Below, one piece after another: positions 1 through 5,922 of a stretch of DNA of 7,787 nucleotides. A model generated the notes under the pieces. The model was not told the origin of the DNA, did no database searches, and saw only the letters and a program-made list of their open reading frames with translations. The DNA is taken from assembly GCA_002781125.1 (NCBI GenBank), contig PETJ01000021.1, positions 1 to 7,787 of the forward strand, read 5' to 3'. The translations under genes and the position numbers were made by a program. Position 1 is the stretch's first letter, and each line of letters starts with the position of its first letter. Source of the DNA: Candidatus Nealsonbacteria bacterium CG01_land_8_20_14_3_00_12. Lineage in GTDB: Bacteria; Patescibacteriota; Minisyncoccia; Minisyncoccales; PETJ01.

Positions 1-150
1 TTAGAAAAATCGCTTCAAGATTCGAGAGAAAAATTGAGACAGTTACGTTTTGACCTATCAGCTGGCAAAGTAAAAAATGTTAGGGAAATTCGGAGGATAA
101 AAAAAGAGATTGCCAGAATACTCACCTTATTAAAAGAAAAATCAACGTAA
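1..150 (+). CDS. rpmC: 50S ribosomal protein L29 (uL29), 3' end only
   Basis: The frame is open from base 1 and gives the last 49 residues of L29 before TAA at 148-150; the start lies outside the window. L29 is a small two-helix protein of the large subunit beside the peptide exit tunnel, where it helps form the docking site for exported-protein factors. The visible part is highly charged and helical. Its end, with VKNVREIRRIKKEIARI followed by a leucine/lysine tail, matches the conserved L29 C-terminus (normally like N.aRIR.vRR.IARi.T). It lies directly upstream of S17, the standard order L16-L29-S17. The gap to rpsQ is 4 nt, so co-transcription is near certain. Recognition rests on this motif plus position. 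Confidence 0.93.
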   Translation, partial: LEKSLQDSREKLRQLRFDLSAGKVKNVREIRRIKKEIARILTLLKEKST

Positions 151-154
151 ATCT

Positions 155-388
155 ATGCCCAAAAAACAATTAATAGGAGAGGTAGTATCAACTAAAATGC
201 AAAAGACGGTGGTGGTTAAGGTAGAAAGATTAAAAGAACACCCCAAATATAAAAGGAGATTTAAGGTTTCGAAAAACTACAAAGCCCACGCAGAAACTGG
301 AGAATGTCAGGTTGGCGATAAAGTTTTGATTGAAGAATGCCAACCAATTAGTAAAGAAAAGAGGTGGAGAGTGATAAAAAAACTATGA
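155..388 (+). CDS. rpsQ: 30S ribosomal protein S17 (uS17)
   Basis: A 77-residue S17, an OB-fold protein that binds 16S rRNA early in small-subunit assembly. Family motifs are clear: G.VVSTKMQKTVVVKVER at residues 8-24, the HPKYKRR block at 29-35, AH..TG.CQVGD at 45-55 and the near-invariant EECQPISKEKRW at 60-71. The length is at the short end of the usual 77-90. ATG 155 is the only sensible start and sits 4 nt after the L29 stop. No Shine-Dalgarno motif precedes it. The TGA stop overlaps the rplN start as ATGA (385-388), which suggests translational coupling. Nothing is odd. Confidence 0.98.
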   Translation: MPKKQLIGEVVSTKMQKTVVVKVERLKEHPKYKRRFKVSKNYKAHAETGECQVGDKVLIEECQPISKEKRWRVIKKL

Positions 389-756
389 TTCAACCAAGAA
401 CAATGCTAAAAGTAGTTGATAATACCGGAGCTAAAATTCTCCAATGTTTTAGAGCTTTGGGAGGTTCGAAGAGAAAATATGCTCAAATTGGCGATGTTAT
501 TGTGGGGACAGTCAAGGAGGCCGAACCCAGGAGGGCAGTCAAAAAACACGATGTGGTTAGAGCATTAATTGTTAGGCAGAGAAAAAACTTCCGTCGCTCA
601 GATGGCACTTATATTCGATTCGATGACAATGCCTGTGTGATTTTGGAGGGAAAAACAAAGGAACCAAAAGGGGGAAGAGTTTTAGGACCCATGCCGCGGG
701 AAATAAAAGAAAAGGGATTTGAAAAAATAGCGGCCTTAGCTGAAGAACTCATATGA
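385..756 (+). CDS. rplN: 50S ribosomal protein L14 (uL14)
   Basis: A 123-residue L14, a five-stranded beta-barrel protein at the subunit interface contacting 23S rRNA and L19; it is also a landing point for the silencing factor RsfS. It opens with MIQPRTMLKVVDNTGAK, then has the conserved LGGS (26-29), GDVIVGTVKEA (36-46), VVRALIVRQ (56-64), RRSDGTYIRFDDNA (69-82) and a C-terminus with GRVLGPMPREI. A GTG at 364 would add seven residues, but ATG 385 gives the family's canonical N-terminus and the common ATGA overlap with rpsQ. The stop again overlaps the next start (ATGA, 753-756). A GGAGA at 366-370 is too far upstream to be a good ribosome binding site. Confidence 0.98.
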   Translation: MIQPRTMLKVVDNTGAKILQCFRALGGSKRKYAQIGDVIVGTVKEAEPRRAVKKHDVVRALIVRQRKNFRRSDGTYIRFDDNACVILEGKTKEPKGGRVLGPMPREIKEKGFEKIAALAEELI

Positions 757-1058
757 AAATAAAGAAAGGCGACACAGTTTTAATAATTTCAGGTAAAGAT
801 AGGGGCAGAAAAGGCAAGATTTTAAAGGCCTTTCCGAAAGAAAGCAAAATTTTGGTTGAGGGAATTAATCTGAGAAAAAAACATCAAAGGCCAAGGAAAA
901 CGGGAGAAAAAGGCCAAATAGTTACCCTCCCTGCCCCAATTAATATTTCAAATACAAAATTGATTTGTCCAAAGTGTGGAAAGACGGCCAGGGTTGGCTA
1001 CAAAATTGTCGAGAATAAAAAATACCGAATATGTAAAAAGTGTGGCCAAGAAATATAA
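753..1058 (+). CDS. rplX: 50S ribosomal protein L24 (uL24) with C-terminal zinc ribbon
   Basis: A 101-residue L24, an early assembly initiator of the large subunit that binds 5' 23S rRNA near the tunnel exit. Residues 3-32 are the KOW domain (KGDTVLIISGKDRGRKGKIL). The middle has the usual N.RKKHQRP and G.I...APINISN signatures. The C-terminus carries two CxxC pairs (C72/C75 and C94/C97) around TARVGYK, a probable Zn ribbon present in many, not all, bacterial L24s. The ATG overlaps the L14 stop as ATGA and no Shine-Dalgarno motif is visible, so coupling to rplN is the likely route of initiation. TAA at 1056-1058 is followed after 4 nt by rplE. Confidence 0.97.
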   Translation: MKIKKGDTVLIISGKDRGRKGKILKAFPKESKILVEGINLRKKHQRPRKTGEKGQIVTLPAPINISNTKLICPKCGKTARVGYKIVENKKYRICKKCGQEI

Positions 1059-1062
1059 AAAT

Positions 1063-1617
1063 ATGCTCCGTTTAAAAGAAAAATATAAAAAAGAAGTAAT
1101 ACCTCAGATGATGGAGAAATTTGGTTACAAAAATCCAATGGCTGTTCCGAAAATTGAAAAAGTGGTATTAAATACTAGCTTTGGAAGATTAATTTCTGGG
1201 AAAACTCCGGAAGAGCAGAAAAAAATTTATCAACCCATTTTAGAAGACTTAGCTTTAATTTGTGGTCAAAAGCCAATTCTAAAAGGAGCAAAAAAATCAA
1301 TATCTACTTTCAAAATTCGCGAAGGTCTTCCAATCGGTGCAACTGTTACTTTGAGAAGAAAACGGAGCGCTGATTTTTTAGAAAGATTAATCCACATTGC
1401 CCTGCCCAGGTCTCGGGATTTTCGAGGGATCGACCCCAAATCTATTGATAAAAAAGGAAATTTAACTATCGGTATCAAAGAACACATCACCTTTCCCGAG
1501 ATTTTACCTGAAAGAGCAAAAACCATTTTCGGCTTAGAAGTAACGGTGGTAACAAATGCAAAAAGCCGAGAGGAGGGAATAGAATTATTAAGGTTGTTGG
1601 GATTCCCCATCAAGTAG
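1063..1617 (+). CDS. rplE: 50S ribosomal protein L5 (uL5)
   Basis: A 184-residue L5, which with L18 and L25 binds 5S rRNA and forms the central protuberance, touching the P-site tRNA. It begins MLRLKEKYKKEVIPQMMEKFGYKNPMAVPKI; Y.K.V.P.M.EKFGY.N.M.VPKIEKVVLN is the family's N-terminal signature. Later come an LALICGQKPI..GAKKSIS.FK.REG.PIG..VTLR block and a C-terminus with EITVVT-like and G..LLRLLGFP ends. The frame stays open upstream to 976, but that part overlaps rplX and has no L5 character, so ATG 1063 is preferred. No Shine-Dalgarno motif is seen. The 3' side leads into a heptamer-repeat spacer. Confidence 0.97.
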   Translation: MLRLKEKYKKEVIPQMMEKFGYKNPMAVPKIEKVVLNTSFGRLISGKTPEEQKKIYQPILEDLALICGQKPILKGAKKSISTFKIREGLPIGATVTLRRKRSADFLERLIHIALPRSRDFRGIDPKSIDKKGNLTIGIKEHITFPEILPERAKTIFGLEVTVVTNAKSREEGIELLRLLGFPIK

Positions 1618-1630
1618 ATAGTAGATATTA

Positions 1631-1688
1631 GATGATAGATGATAGATGATAGATGATGATTATCCAATATCCAAAATCTAAAATCTAA
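1631..1688. repeat. Heptanucleotide tandem repeats filling the rplE-rpsZ gap
   Basis: Nearly the whole 74-nt gap is built of 7-bp units. GATGATA occurs at 1631-1637, 1638-1644 and 1645-1651, with six of seven bases in a fourth copy (1652-1658). Then TATCCAA occurs twice (1661-1674), followed by AATCTAA twice (1675-1688), directly before the rpsZ ATG at 1692. No gene, hairpin or ribosome binding site is seen here. The pattern looks like slipped-strand expansion of a spacer. The same 7-bp periodicity appears elsewhere in the window (3473-3490 and inside rplO). Confidence 0.9.
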
Positions 1689-1691
1689 AGT

Positions 1692-1877
1692 ATGACGACG
1701 AGAGCTCAAATAGCAAAATCGAAGAGAAAACCAAAATACAAAAGTCGAATCGTTCGGCGCTGTTTTAGATGCGGAAGAAAAAGAGGCTATATGAGAGATT
1801 TCGGTCTTTGCCGGATTTGTTTCCGGGAAATGGCAAATCAAGGATTAATACCGGGAGTTAAAAAGAGTAGTTGGTAA
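1692..1877 (+). CDS. rpsZ: 30S ribosomal protein S14, zinc-binding type Z (uS14)
   Basis: A 61-residue S14 of the small subunit head, near the mRNA/tRNA sites and contacting S3, S10 and S19. The short length and the four cysteines (C24, C27, C40, C43) in [20 protein letters not shown] identify the Zn-binding C+ type, not the ~100-residue Zn-free form. The C-terminus [18 protein letters not shown] is canonical. ATG 1692 follows the heptamer repeats with no Shine-Dalgarno motif; the gap upstream weakens coupling to rplE. rpsH starts 6 nt after the stop. Many annotations call this rpsN type Z. Confidence 0.98.
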   Translation: MTTRAQIAKSKRKPKYKSRIVRRCFRCGRKRGYMRDFGLCRICFREMANQGLIPGVKKSSW

Positions 1878-1883
1878 AAAATT

Positions 1884-2273
1884 ATGACCGATCCAGCTTC
1901 TGACATGTTAATAGCAATAAAAAATGCCCAAGCTGTTTTAAAAGAAACAGTGGAGATTCCCTTTTCCAATTTAAAATATGAGATTGCTAAGATTTTAGAA
2001 AAAAATGGATTTATTGCTAAGGTTGAAAAGAAGGGTAAAAAAATGAAAAAACTGATCGAAATTACTTTAAAATACGATAATAAAAGGCCAGCTATTTCTG
2101 GTCTAAAAAAGATATCAAAACCTGGGCAGAGAATTTACAAAAAAGCTAAAGAATTGAAACCAGTGAAAGGAGGTTATGGAATAGCAATAATATCTACTTC
2201 CAAAGGTTTGATGACTAATAAAGAAGCCCGAAAACAGAAATTAGGAGGAGAAGTTTTATGCGAAATTTGGTGA
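1884..2273 (+). CDS. rpsH: 30S ribosomal protein S8 (uS8)
   Basis: A 129-residue S8 (family about 130), a primary binder of the central domain of 16S rRNA. In E. coli it also represses the spc operon by binding an S8-site mimic near the rplE start. It opens MTDPASDMLIAIKNA, the family hallmark. Residues 63-78 give the RPAI.GLKKISKPG.R.Y segment that links the domains, and the end has the conserved GIAI.STSKG.MT..EAR....GGEVLC.IW. The start lies 6 nt after the S14 stop with no Shine-Dalgarno motif. The TGA stop is followed by a 193-nt palindrome-rich gap, unusual inside this operon. I did not find an obvious S8-mimic hairpin at the rplE start. Confidence 0.98.
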   Translation: MTDPASDMLIAIKNAQAVLKETVEIPFSNLKYEIAKILEKNGFIAKVEKKGKKMKKLIEITLKYDNKRPAISGLKKISKPGQRIYKKAKELKPVKGGYGIAIISTSKGLMTNKEARKQKLGGEVLCEIW

Positions 2274-2277
2274 TTCG

Positions 2278-2417
2278 CTCGGCAAGCTGCCTCGAAGGAC
2301 CGCAGAATTTCCCACCGAGAAATTCTGCTTAGTCCTCACTCGCTCCCGAGCACATAAAGCTTTATGTGCTCGGACCCTGGCCGCTCGCTCCGGATGTCCA
2401 TCTCGGCACTTGCCTCG
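2278..2417. repeat. Cluster of inverted repeats in the rpsH-rplF gap
   Basis: The 193-nt gap between S8 and L6 holds several palindromes and no gene. Two near-identical mini-palindromes frame it: CTCGGCAAGCTGCCTCG (2278-2294) and CTCGGCACTTGCCTCG (2402-2417). Inside lies a perfect 10-bp hairpin, GCAGAATTTC/GAAATTCTGC (2302-2311 with 2319-2328, 7-nt loop), extended across an internal loop by AGGAC/GTCCT (2296-2300 with 2332-2336). Next comes the 28-nt palindrome listed separately. The motif CGCTC recurs at least four times. Neither hairpin is followed by a T-tract, so an intrinsic terminator is not supported; a run of dispersed repeats or an RNA processing site fits better. Confidence 0.8.
2346..2373. 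repeat. Perfect 28-nt palindrome, family A copy 1
   Basis: The 28 bases are an exact inverted repeat: arms CCGAGCACATAAAG and CTTTATGTGCTCGG meet without a spacer. The core, from GAGCAC to GTGCTCG, recurs at 7498-7522 with a single central base change (GCT against GCG), and ACC follows shortly after in both places. This is therefore a dispersed repeat, not a chance hairpin. It has no following T-run. Possible roles are a REP-like element or an mRNA-stabilising or processing hairpin. Confidence 0.85.
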
Positions 2418-2425
2418 CTCTATTA

Positions 2426-2457
2426 ATTCGTATATTCGTATAAATTCGTAATTCGCA
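2426..2457. repeat. ATTCGTA repeats just upstream of rplF
   Basis: ATTCGTA occurs at 2426-2432, 2434-2440 and 2444-2450, with ATTCGCA following directly at 2451-2457. Spacings are 8, 10 and 7 nt, so only the last pair is a true 7-bp tandem. The block ends 9 nt before the rplF ATG. AGGGA at 2457-2461, 5 nt before the ATG, is the best Shine-Dalgarno-like sequence before any gene in the window. Confidence 0.7.
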
Positions 2458-2466
2458 GGGAATATT

Positions 2467-3075
2467 ATGTCACGTGTAGGTAAAAAACCAATTTTAATAC
2501 CGGAAGGTGTGGAAGTAAAAATAGAAGGACAGCAGATTAGTATTAAGGGGCCGAAAGGCGAATTATCAAGAGAAATTCGGCCCGAAATTAAGGTTGAAAT
2601 TAAAGGTAAGGAAATCTTTGTTTCACCTCAAATACCAAGCTTTCGCAAAGCGAAAGCGAAGGTGGAGAAGAAGGAAACTTCTTCGATTGAAACGAAAAAA
2701 ACTAAAGCCTTTTGGGGCACAACTCGAGCCCTTCTGGCAAATATGATCAAAGGAGTAAAGGAAGGGTACGAAAGGAAATTAGAAATAGAGGGATTGGGAT
2801 TTAAGGCCTCGGTTGAGAGTGGGGCTCCCGAAAATCTAATCTTATATGTTGGTTTTTCTCATCCGGTTAAAATAAAAGCCCCAAAAGATATTAAATTTTT
2901 AGTAGAAAAAAATGTTATTACGGTTTCAGGGATTGATAAAGAATTGGTGGGTCAAATTGCTGCTAAAATAAGGAAAGTTAAGCCCCCAGAACCCTATAAG
3001 GGGAAAGGGATAAGATATTTGGGCGAGCAAATTCGAAGAAAAGTTGGGAAGAGAGTAGTAGCTGCCCCTAAGTAA
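2467..3075 (+). CDS. rplF: 50S ribosomal protein L6 (uL6) with an 18-residue in-frame insertion
   Basis: A 202-residue L6, longer than the usual ~175-185. L6 binds 23S rRNA at the base of the L7/L12 stalk near the sarcin-ricin loop and is needed for late 50S assembly. It starts MSRVGKKPI.IPEGV and has IKGPKGEL (26-33), the helix block WGTTRALLANMIKGV (83-97), the second-domain EGLGFKA (108-114) and the diagnostic PPEPYKGKGIRY (173-184). Residues 57-74 (PSFRKAKAKVEKKETSSI) have no counterpart in ordinary L6. They are encoded by a 54-bp two-hairpin repeat that recurs before rpsE. Joining residues 56 and 75 gives a gap-free fit to the family at 184 residues. The gene is otherwise intact, so L6 should be functional. 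AGGGA 5 nt upstream is a weak ribosome binding site. Confidence 0.97.
   Translation: MSRVGKKPILIPEGVEVKIEGQQISIKGPKGELSREIRPEIKVEIKGKEIFVSPQIPSFRKAKAKVEKKETSSIETKKTKAFWGTTRALLANMIKGVKEGYERKLEIEGLGFKASVESGAPENLILYVGFSHPVKIKAPKDIKFLVEKNVITVSGIDKELVGQIAAKIRKVKPPEPYKGKGIRYLGEQIRRKVGKRVVAAPK
2635..2688 (+). mobile_element. 54-bp two-hairpin palindromic element inside rplF (family B copy 1)
   Basis: This element occupies exactly 18 codons of rplF (residues 57-74). Hairpin 1 is GCTTTCGC-AAA-GCGAAAGC (2639-2657); hairpin 2 is GAAGAAG-GAAA-CTTCTTC (2667-2684); the linker holds CGAAGGTG (2657-2664). Its reverse complement recurs at 3491-3544 with identical length and 38 of 54 matching positions; the differences within stems keep pairing. 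The three bases ATA before CCAAG are also shared by both copies. No target-site duplication is obvious. It resembles Rickettsia palindromic elements in being in frame inside a housekeeping gene, but sequence relationship to those cannot be judged here. It encodes no protein of its own and would need a mobilising enzyme from elsewhere. Confidence 0.75.
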
Positions 3076-3090
3076 CCATATCCTGACACA

Positions 3091-3474
3091 ATGAGAAGCA
3101 AAATAAAAAAAGAAGCTCGATACAGACGACACAAACGTGTTCGAATCAAAATATTTGGCACAAAAGAGAAACCCCGGCTTTGTGTTTTTAGGTCAACTAA
3201 ACATATTTATGTTCAAATAATAGATGATGAGAAAGGGAAAACTTTAATAGCTGCGAGTGATTTGGAGTTAAAAAAGTCAAAAAAAGGCAAAATCACGGGT
3301 ACCCACAAAGTGGGTGCAAAAGTTGATAAAGCTAAAGAAGTTGGAAAATTAATTGCCAAAAAAGCATTGGAAAAAAAAATTGAGAAAGTAATATTTGACA
3401 GGGGGGGATATCAATATCATGGAAGAGTAAAGGCATTAGCCGAGGGAGCGAGAGAAGGAGGCTTAAAATTTTAA
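3091..3474 (+). CDS. rplR: 50S ribosomal protein L18 (uL18)
   Basis: A 127-residue L18, which binds 5S rRNA and with L5 attaches it to the large subunit. A basic N-terminal tail ([35 protein letters not shown]) is followed by T..AASDLELK, then [18 protein letters not shown] and the canonical C-terminus [28 protein letters not shown]. The length is slightly above the usual ~118-120 because of lysine-rich residues around 61-72. The start is 15 nt after the rplF stop with no Shine-Dalgarno motif. An A9 run (3371-3379) and a G7 run (3401-3407) lie within the gene but the frame is intact. The stop runs into heptamer repeats. Confidence 0.97.
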   Translation: MRSKIKKEARYRRHKRVRIKIFGTKEKPRLCVFRSTKHIYVQIIDDEKGKTLIAASDLELKKSKKGKITGTHKVGAKVDKAKEVGKLIAKKALEKKIEKVIFDRGGYQYHGRVKALAEGAREGGLKF

Positions 3475-3490
3475 ATTGCAAATTGCAAAT
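3473..3490. repeat. AAATTGC heptamer repeat at the rplR stop codon
   Basis: AAATTGC occurs at 3473-3479 and 3480-3486 with AAAT continuing to 3490, giving about 2.6 units. It begins within the rplR stop codon and abuts the palindromic element at 3491. The unit length of 7 bp matches the repeats before rpsZ and inside rplO, although the sequence differs. Confidence 0.75.
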
Positions 3491-3544
3491 AGTCGAAGAG
3501 ATAAATCTCTTCTTCACCTTCGTTTTTACTTCGTAAAAACTTGG
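3491..3544 (-). mobile_element. 54-bp two-hairpin palindromic element before rpsE, inverted (family B copy 2)
   Basis: Hairpin GAAGAGAT-AA-ATCTCTTC (3495-3512) is followed by linker CACCTTCG and hairpin GTTTTTAC-TTC-GTAAAAAC (3522-3540). Read on the minus strand it aligns without gaps to the rplF insertion: both begin CCAAG, share CGAAGGTG, and end TTCGA-T/C-T. Five stem positions differ by paired (compensatory) changes. In the rplF-equivalent frame it stays open and would encode PSFYEVKTKVKKRFISST, similar to the L6 insert. On the + strand it is also open in frame with rpsE, so an N-terminally extended S5 is formally possible but unlikely. It ends 3 nt before the rpsE ATG and could shape initiation there. 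Confidence 0.75.
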
Positions 3545-3547
3545 TAT

Positions 3548-4016
3548 ATGATTGAAGAAAAAAAAGAAAAAACACTGGAAGAGAAACCGAGAGAGGAATT
3601 TGAGTCTAAGTTATTAGATTTGGCGAGGGTTGCTCATACCCGGGCTGGTGGAAAAAAATTGAGATTTCGGGCAGTGATAGTTACTGGCAATCGAGCCGGG
3701 AAAGTTGGAGTTGGAGTGGCCTCGGGTTTGGATGTTGCCCAGGCAGTGGAAAAGGCTACTTATCAGTCAAAGAGAAACATGATTGAAATTCCAATTGTTG
3801 GAGATACCATTCCCCATGAGGTTTACGCTAAATTTGGGGCAGCAGAAGTTATATTGAAGCCTCAAAGAAAGGGAAGAGGTCTGGTGGCTGGGGGAACAGT
3901 AAGAGTAATTTGTCAATCGGCAGGAATTAAAAACATTTCTTCAAAACTTTTGGGCAGGACTGGAAACAAATTAAATAATGCCAGAGCAACCATCAATGCC
4001 CTTAAAAAGCTAAAAT

Positions 4017-4036
<20 letters not shown>
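3548..4036 (+). CDS. rpsE: 30S ribosomal protein S5 (uS5)
   Basis: A 162-residue S5 (family ~160-170), a decoding-site protein involved in accuracy and the mRNA entry helicase. After an acidic/basic N-terminal tail come the double-stranded RNA-binding-like domain (LARVAHTRAGGKKLRFRAVIVTGN.AGKVGVGVA, ~25-58), KATYQSKRNMIEIPI (69-83), TIPHEVYAKFGAAEVILKPQ (87-106) and the C-terminal G.GLVAGGTVR.ICQSAGIKNI..K.LG..N..N..RAT..AL. The frame is open back to a TTG at 3476 through the palindromic element, but ATG 3548 gives the family's length. There is no Shine-Dalgarno motif; the hairpin arm ends 7 nt before the ATG. The 3' end overlaps rplO by 20 nt, and rpmD is absent between them. Confidence 0.97.
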
Positions 4037-4460
<424 letters not shown>

Positions 4461-4461
4461 T

Positions 4462-5739
4462 ATGTGGTACCAAAGAGTCATCCAAATATTTAAAATTCAA
4501 GACCTTAGAAACAAAATTCTATTTGTCCTGGGGATTTTTGCTGTTTTTCGAATAATGGCTAATATTCCCATCCCCGGGATTAATGCTGAAAATCTAAAAA
4601 ATTTCTTCGATCAATTTCAAATGTTCGGTCTTTTAAATATGTTTACTGGCGGAGCCTTAGATAATCTTTCCATTGTGATGTTGGGATTAGGTCCTTATAT
4701 TACTGCCGTTATTATTTTCCAATTATTGACAATGATTTTTCCTCAGCTTGAAAAAATGTATAAAGAAGAGGGCGAAGCCGGTCGACAGAAATTTAATCAA
4801 TACTGCCGAATTGCTACGGTACCCTTAGCTGCCCTTCAAGGATATGGGATGTTAACTTTATTTCAGCGTCAAGGAGTAATTGGGGGTTTATCTCCGACCC
4901 TACTTTTCACTTCAATTTTAACTATAGCTGCCGGGGCCCTATTTTTAATGTGGCTGGGTGAGCTAATTTCAGAAAAAGGAATTGGCAATGGAGTTTCTCT
5001 TTTGATTTTCGCTGGAATTATTGCTGATTTCCCCAATAATATTCGTCAGATGTTAGTTACCTGGGATCCGGCCAGACTTCCTTCTTATTTACTCTTTTTC
5101 GCTATGGCTTTGCTGATTATTGCCGGAGTGGTTTTAATTAACGAAGCCAGAAGAAATATCCCAGTTTCCTATGCCAAAAGAGTAAGGGGAATGAAAATGT
5201 ATGGCGGAGTTTCAACTTATTTACCTTTAAACGTTAATCCGGCTGGGGTAATTCCCATAATTTTTGCCCTATCAATTATGCTTTTTCCGAGTATGATTGC
5301 TAATTTTTTAGGTGGAGCAGGAGGAACAATTGGTTCAATTGCTCAAAGCATTGGAGCAGCTTTCCAAAACCCTTGGGTTCATGGAATTTTATATTTTCTT
5401 TTGGTTTGTCTTTTTACTTATTTTTACACTGCCGTTACTTTTGACCCAAAAGCTATAGCTACTAATTTACAGAAAATGGGTGGTTTTATTCCGGGAATTA
5501 GACCGGGAGAAAGCACGGCTAATTTTATGTATTACATTTTAAATCGCGTTTTACTCATTGGCGCTCTTTTTTTAGGAACAATTGCTGTTGCCCCTTCAAT
5601 TGTTGGTGGGATTACCGGAGTAATGGTCTTTCAATTTTTAATTGGAGGAACTGCCTTGCTGATTGTGGTTAGCGTAGCTTTAGAAACCATGCGCCAAATT
5701 CGAGCCCAATTACAAATGCGAGAATATGAAAGTTTCTAG
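4462..5739 (+). CDS. secY: Protein translocase channel subunit SecY
   Basis: A 425-residue SecY (family ~430), the ten-helix pore of the SecYEG translocon that exports unfolded proteins and inserts membrane proteins. Hydrophobic segments are spread over the length, from ~18-36 to ~380-405. Signature stretches are visible: IPIPGIN (35-41), LGLGPYITAVIIFQLL (74-89), GELISEKGIGNGVSLLIFAGI (166-186), RRNIPVSYAKR in the cytoplasmic loop (230-240), LPLNVNPAGVIPIIFA (254-269), GFIPGIRPGEST (341-352) and the C-terminal ETMRQIRAQLQMREY (408-422). The TGG after the ATG and the 1-nt gap to rplO suggest coupling. The stop leads to a 183-nt palindromic gap instead of directly to adk. Nothing suggests loss of function. 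Confidence 0.98.
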   Translation: MWYQRVIQIFKIQDLRNKILFVLGIFAVFRIMANIPIPGINAENLKNFFDQFQMFGLLNMFTGGALDNLSIVMLGLGPYITAVIIFQLLTMIFPQLEKMYKEEGEAGRQKFNQYCRIATVPLAALQGYGMLTLFQRQGVIGGLSPTLLFTSILTIAAGALFLMWLGELISEKGIGNGVSLLIFAGIIADFPNNIRQMLVTWDPARLPSYLLFFAMALLIIAGVVLINEARRNIPVSYAKRVRGMKMYGGVSTYLPLNVNPAGVIPIIFALSIMLFPSMIANFLGGAGGTIGSIAQSIGAAFQNPWVHGILYFLLVCLFTYFYTAVTFDPKAIATNLQKMGGFIPGIRPGESTANFMYYILNRVLLIGALFLGTIAVAPSIVGGITGVMVFQFLIGGTALLIVVSVALETMRQIRAQLQMREYESF

Positions 5740-5747
5740 TGGACCCA

Positions 5748-5903
5748 CTTTCTTTTTAAAAAAAGACTACTACCCGCCCTCCCATCCTCCCACTCGGTGG
5801 GCCCCTAGGTGTCCAACCGAGGTGCCTTATAGGAGGGTGGCGGGAGGGTCCCGGAGTCCAAAGAAAAAATATAAGGTTATCGCTCGCTCGGGACCTTATA
5901 ACC
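5748..5903. repeat. Long imperfect palindrome and alternative hairpins in the secY-adk gap
   Basis: The 183-nt gap has no convincing gene. Bases 5748-5868 fold back on themselves: TTTCTTT pairs with AAAGAAA, GACT (5765-5768) with AGTC (5855-5858), ACCCGCCC with GGGAGGGT (one G.A mismatch), a CCCATCCTCC arm with GGAGGGTGG, and CTCGGT with ACCGAG near the tip. Just downstream, TATAAGGT (5870-5877) pairs with ACCTTATA (5893-5900), while the overlapping GGTTAT (5875-5880) can pair instead with ATAACC (5898-5903). The two short hairpins exclude each other. No T-tract follows the structures, so a standard terminator is not supported. GC content is far above the neighbouring genes. Confidence 0.72.
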
Positions 5904-5922
5904 CGTAGCTCGCGATATTTAA

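Noticed and set aside
976..1062. Upstream extension of L5
   Set aside because: It overlaps rplX and has no L5 features; ATG 1063 gives the normal N-terminus.
1266..1841. 191-codon open frame on the minus strand
   Set aside because: It is antisense to rplE and rpsZ, crosses the heptamer repeats and shows no family motif; both overlapped genes are certain.
2166..2178. Strong GGAGG followed by ATG inside rpsH
   Set aside because: It encodes the conserved KGGYG of S8; the spacing is only 2 nt and no gene follows in that frame.
2410..2444. Possible promoter (TTGCCT with TATATT or TATAAA) before rplF
   Set aside because: Spacings of 15 or 23 nt are poor and the AT-rich part is explained by the ATTCGTA repeats.
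1631..3544. CRISPR array
   Set aside because: Repeats are 7 bp or palindromic elements without regular unique spacers.
3476..3547. N-terminal extension of S5 from a TTG
   Set aside because: It would translate heptamers and the palindromic element; ATG 3548 gives a normal S5. Kept only as a remote option.
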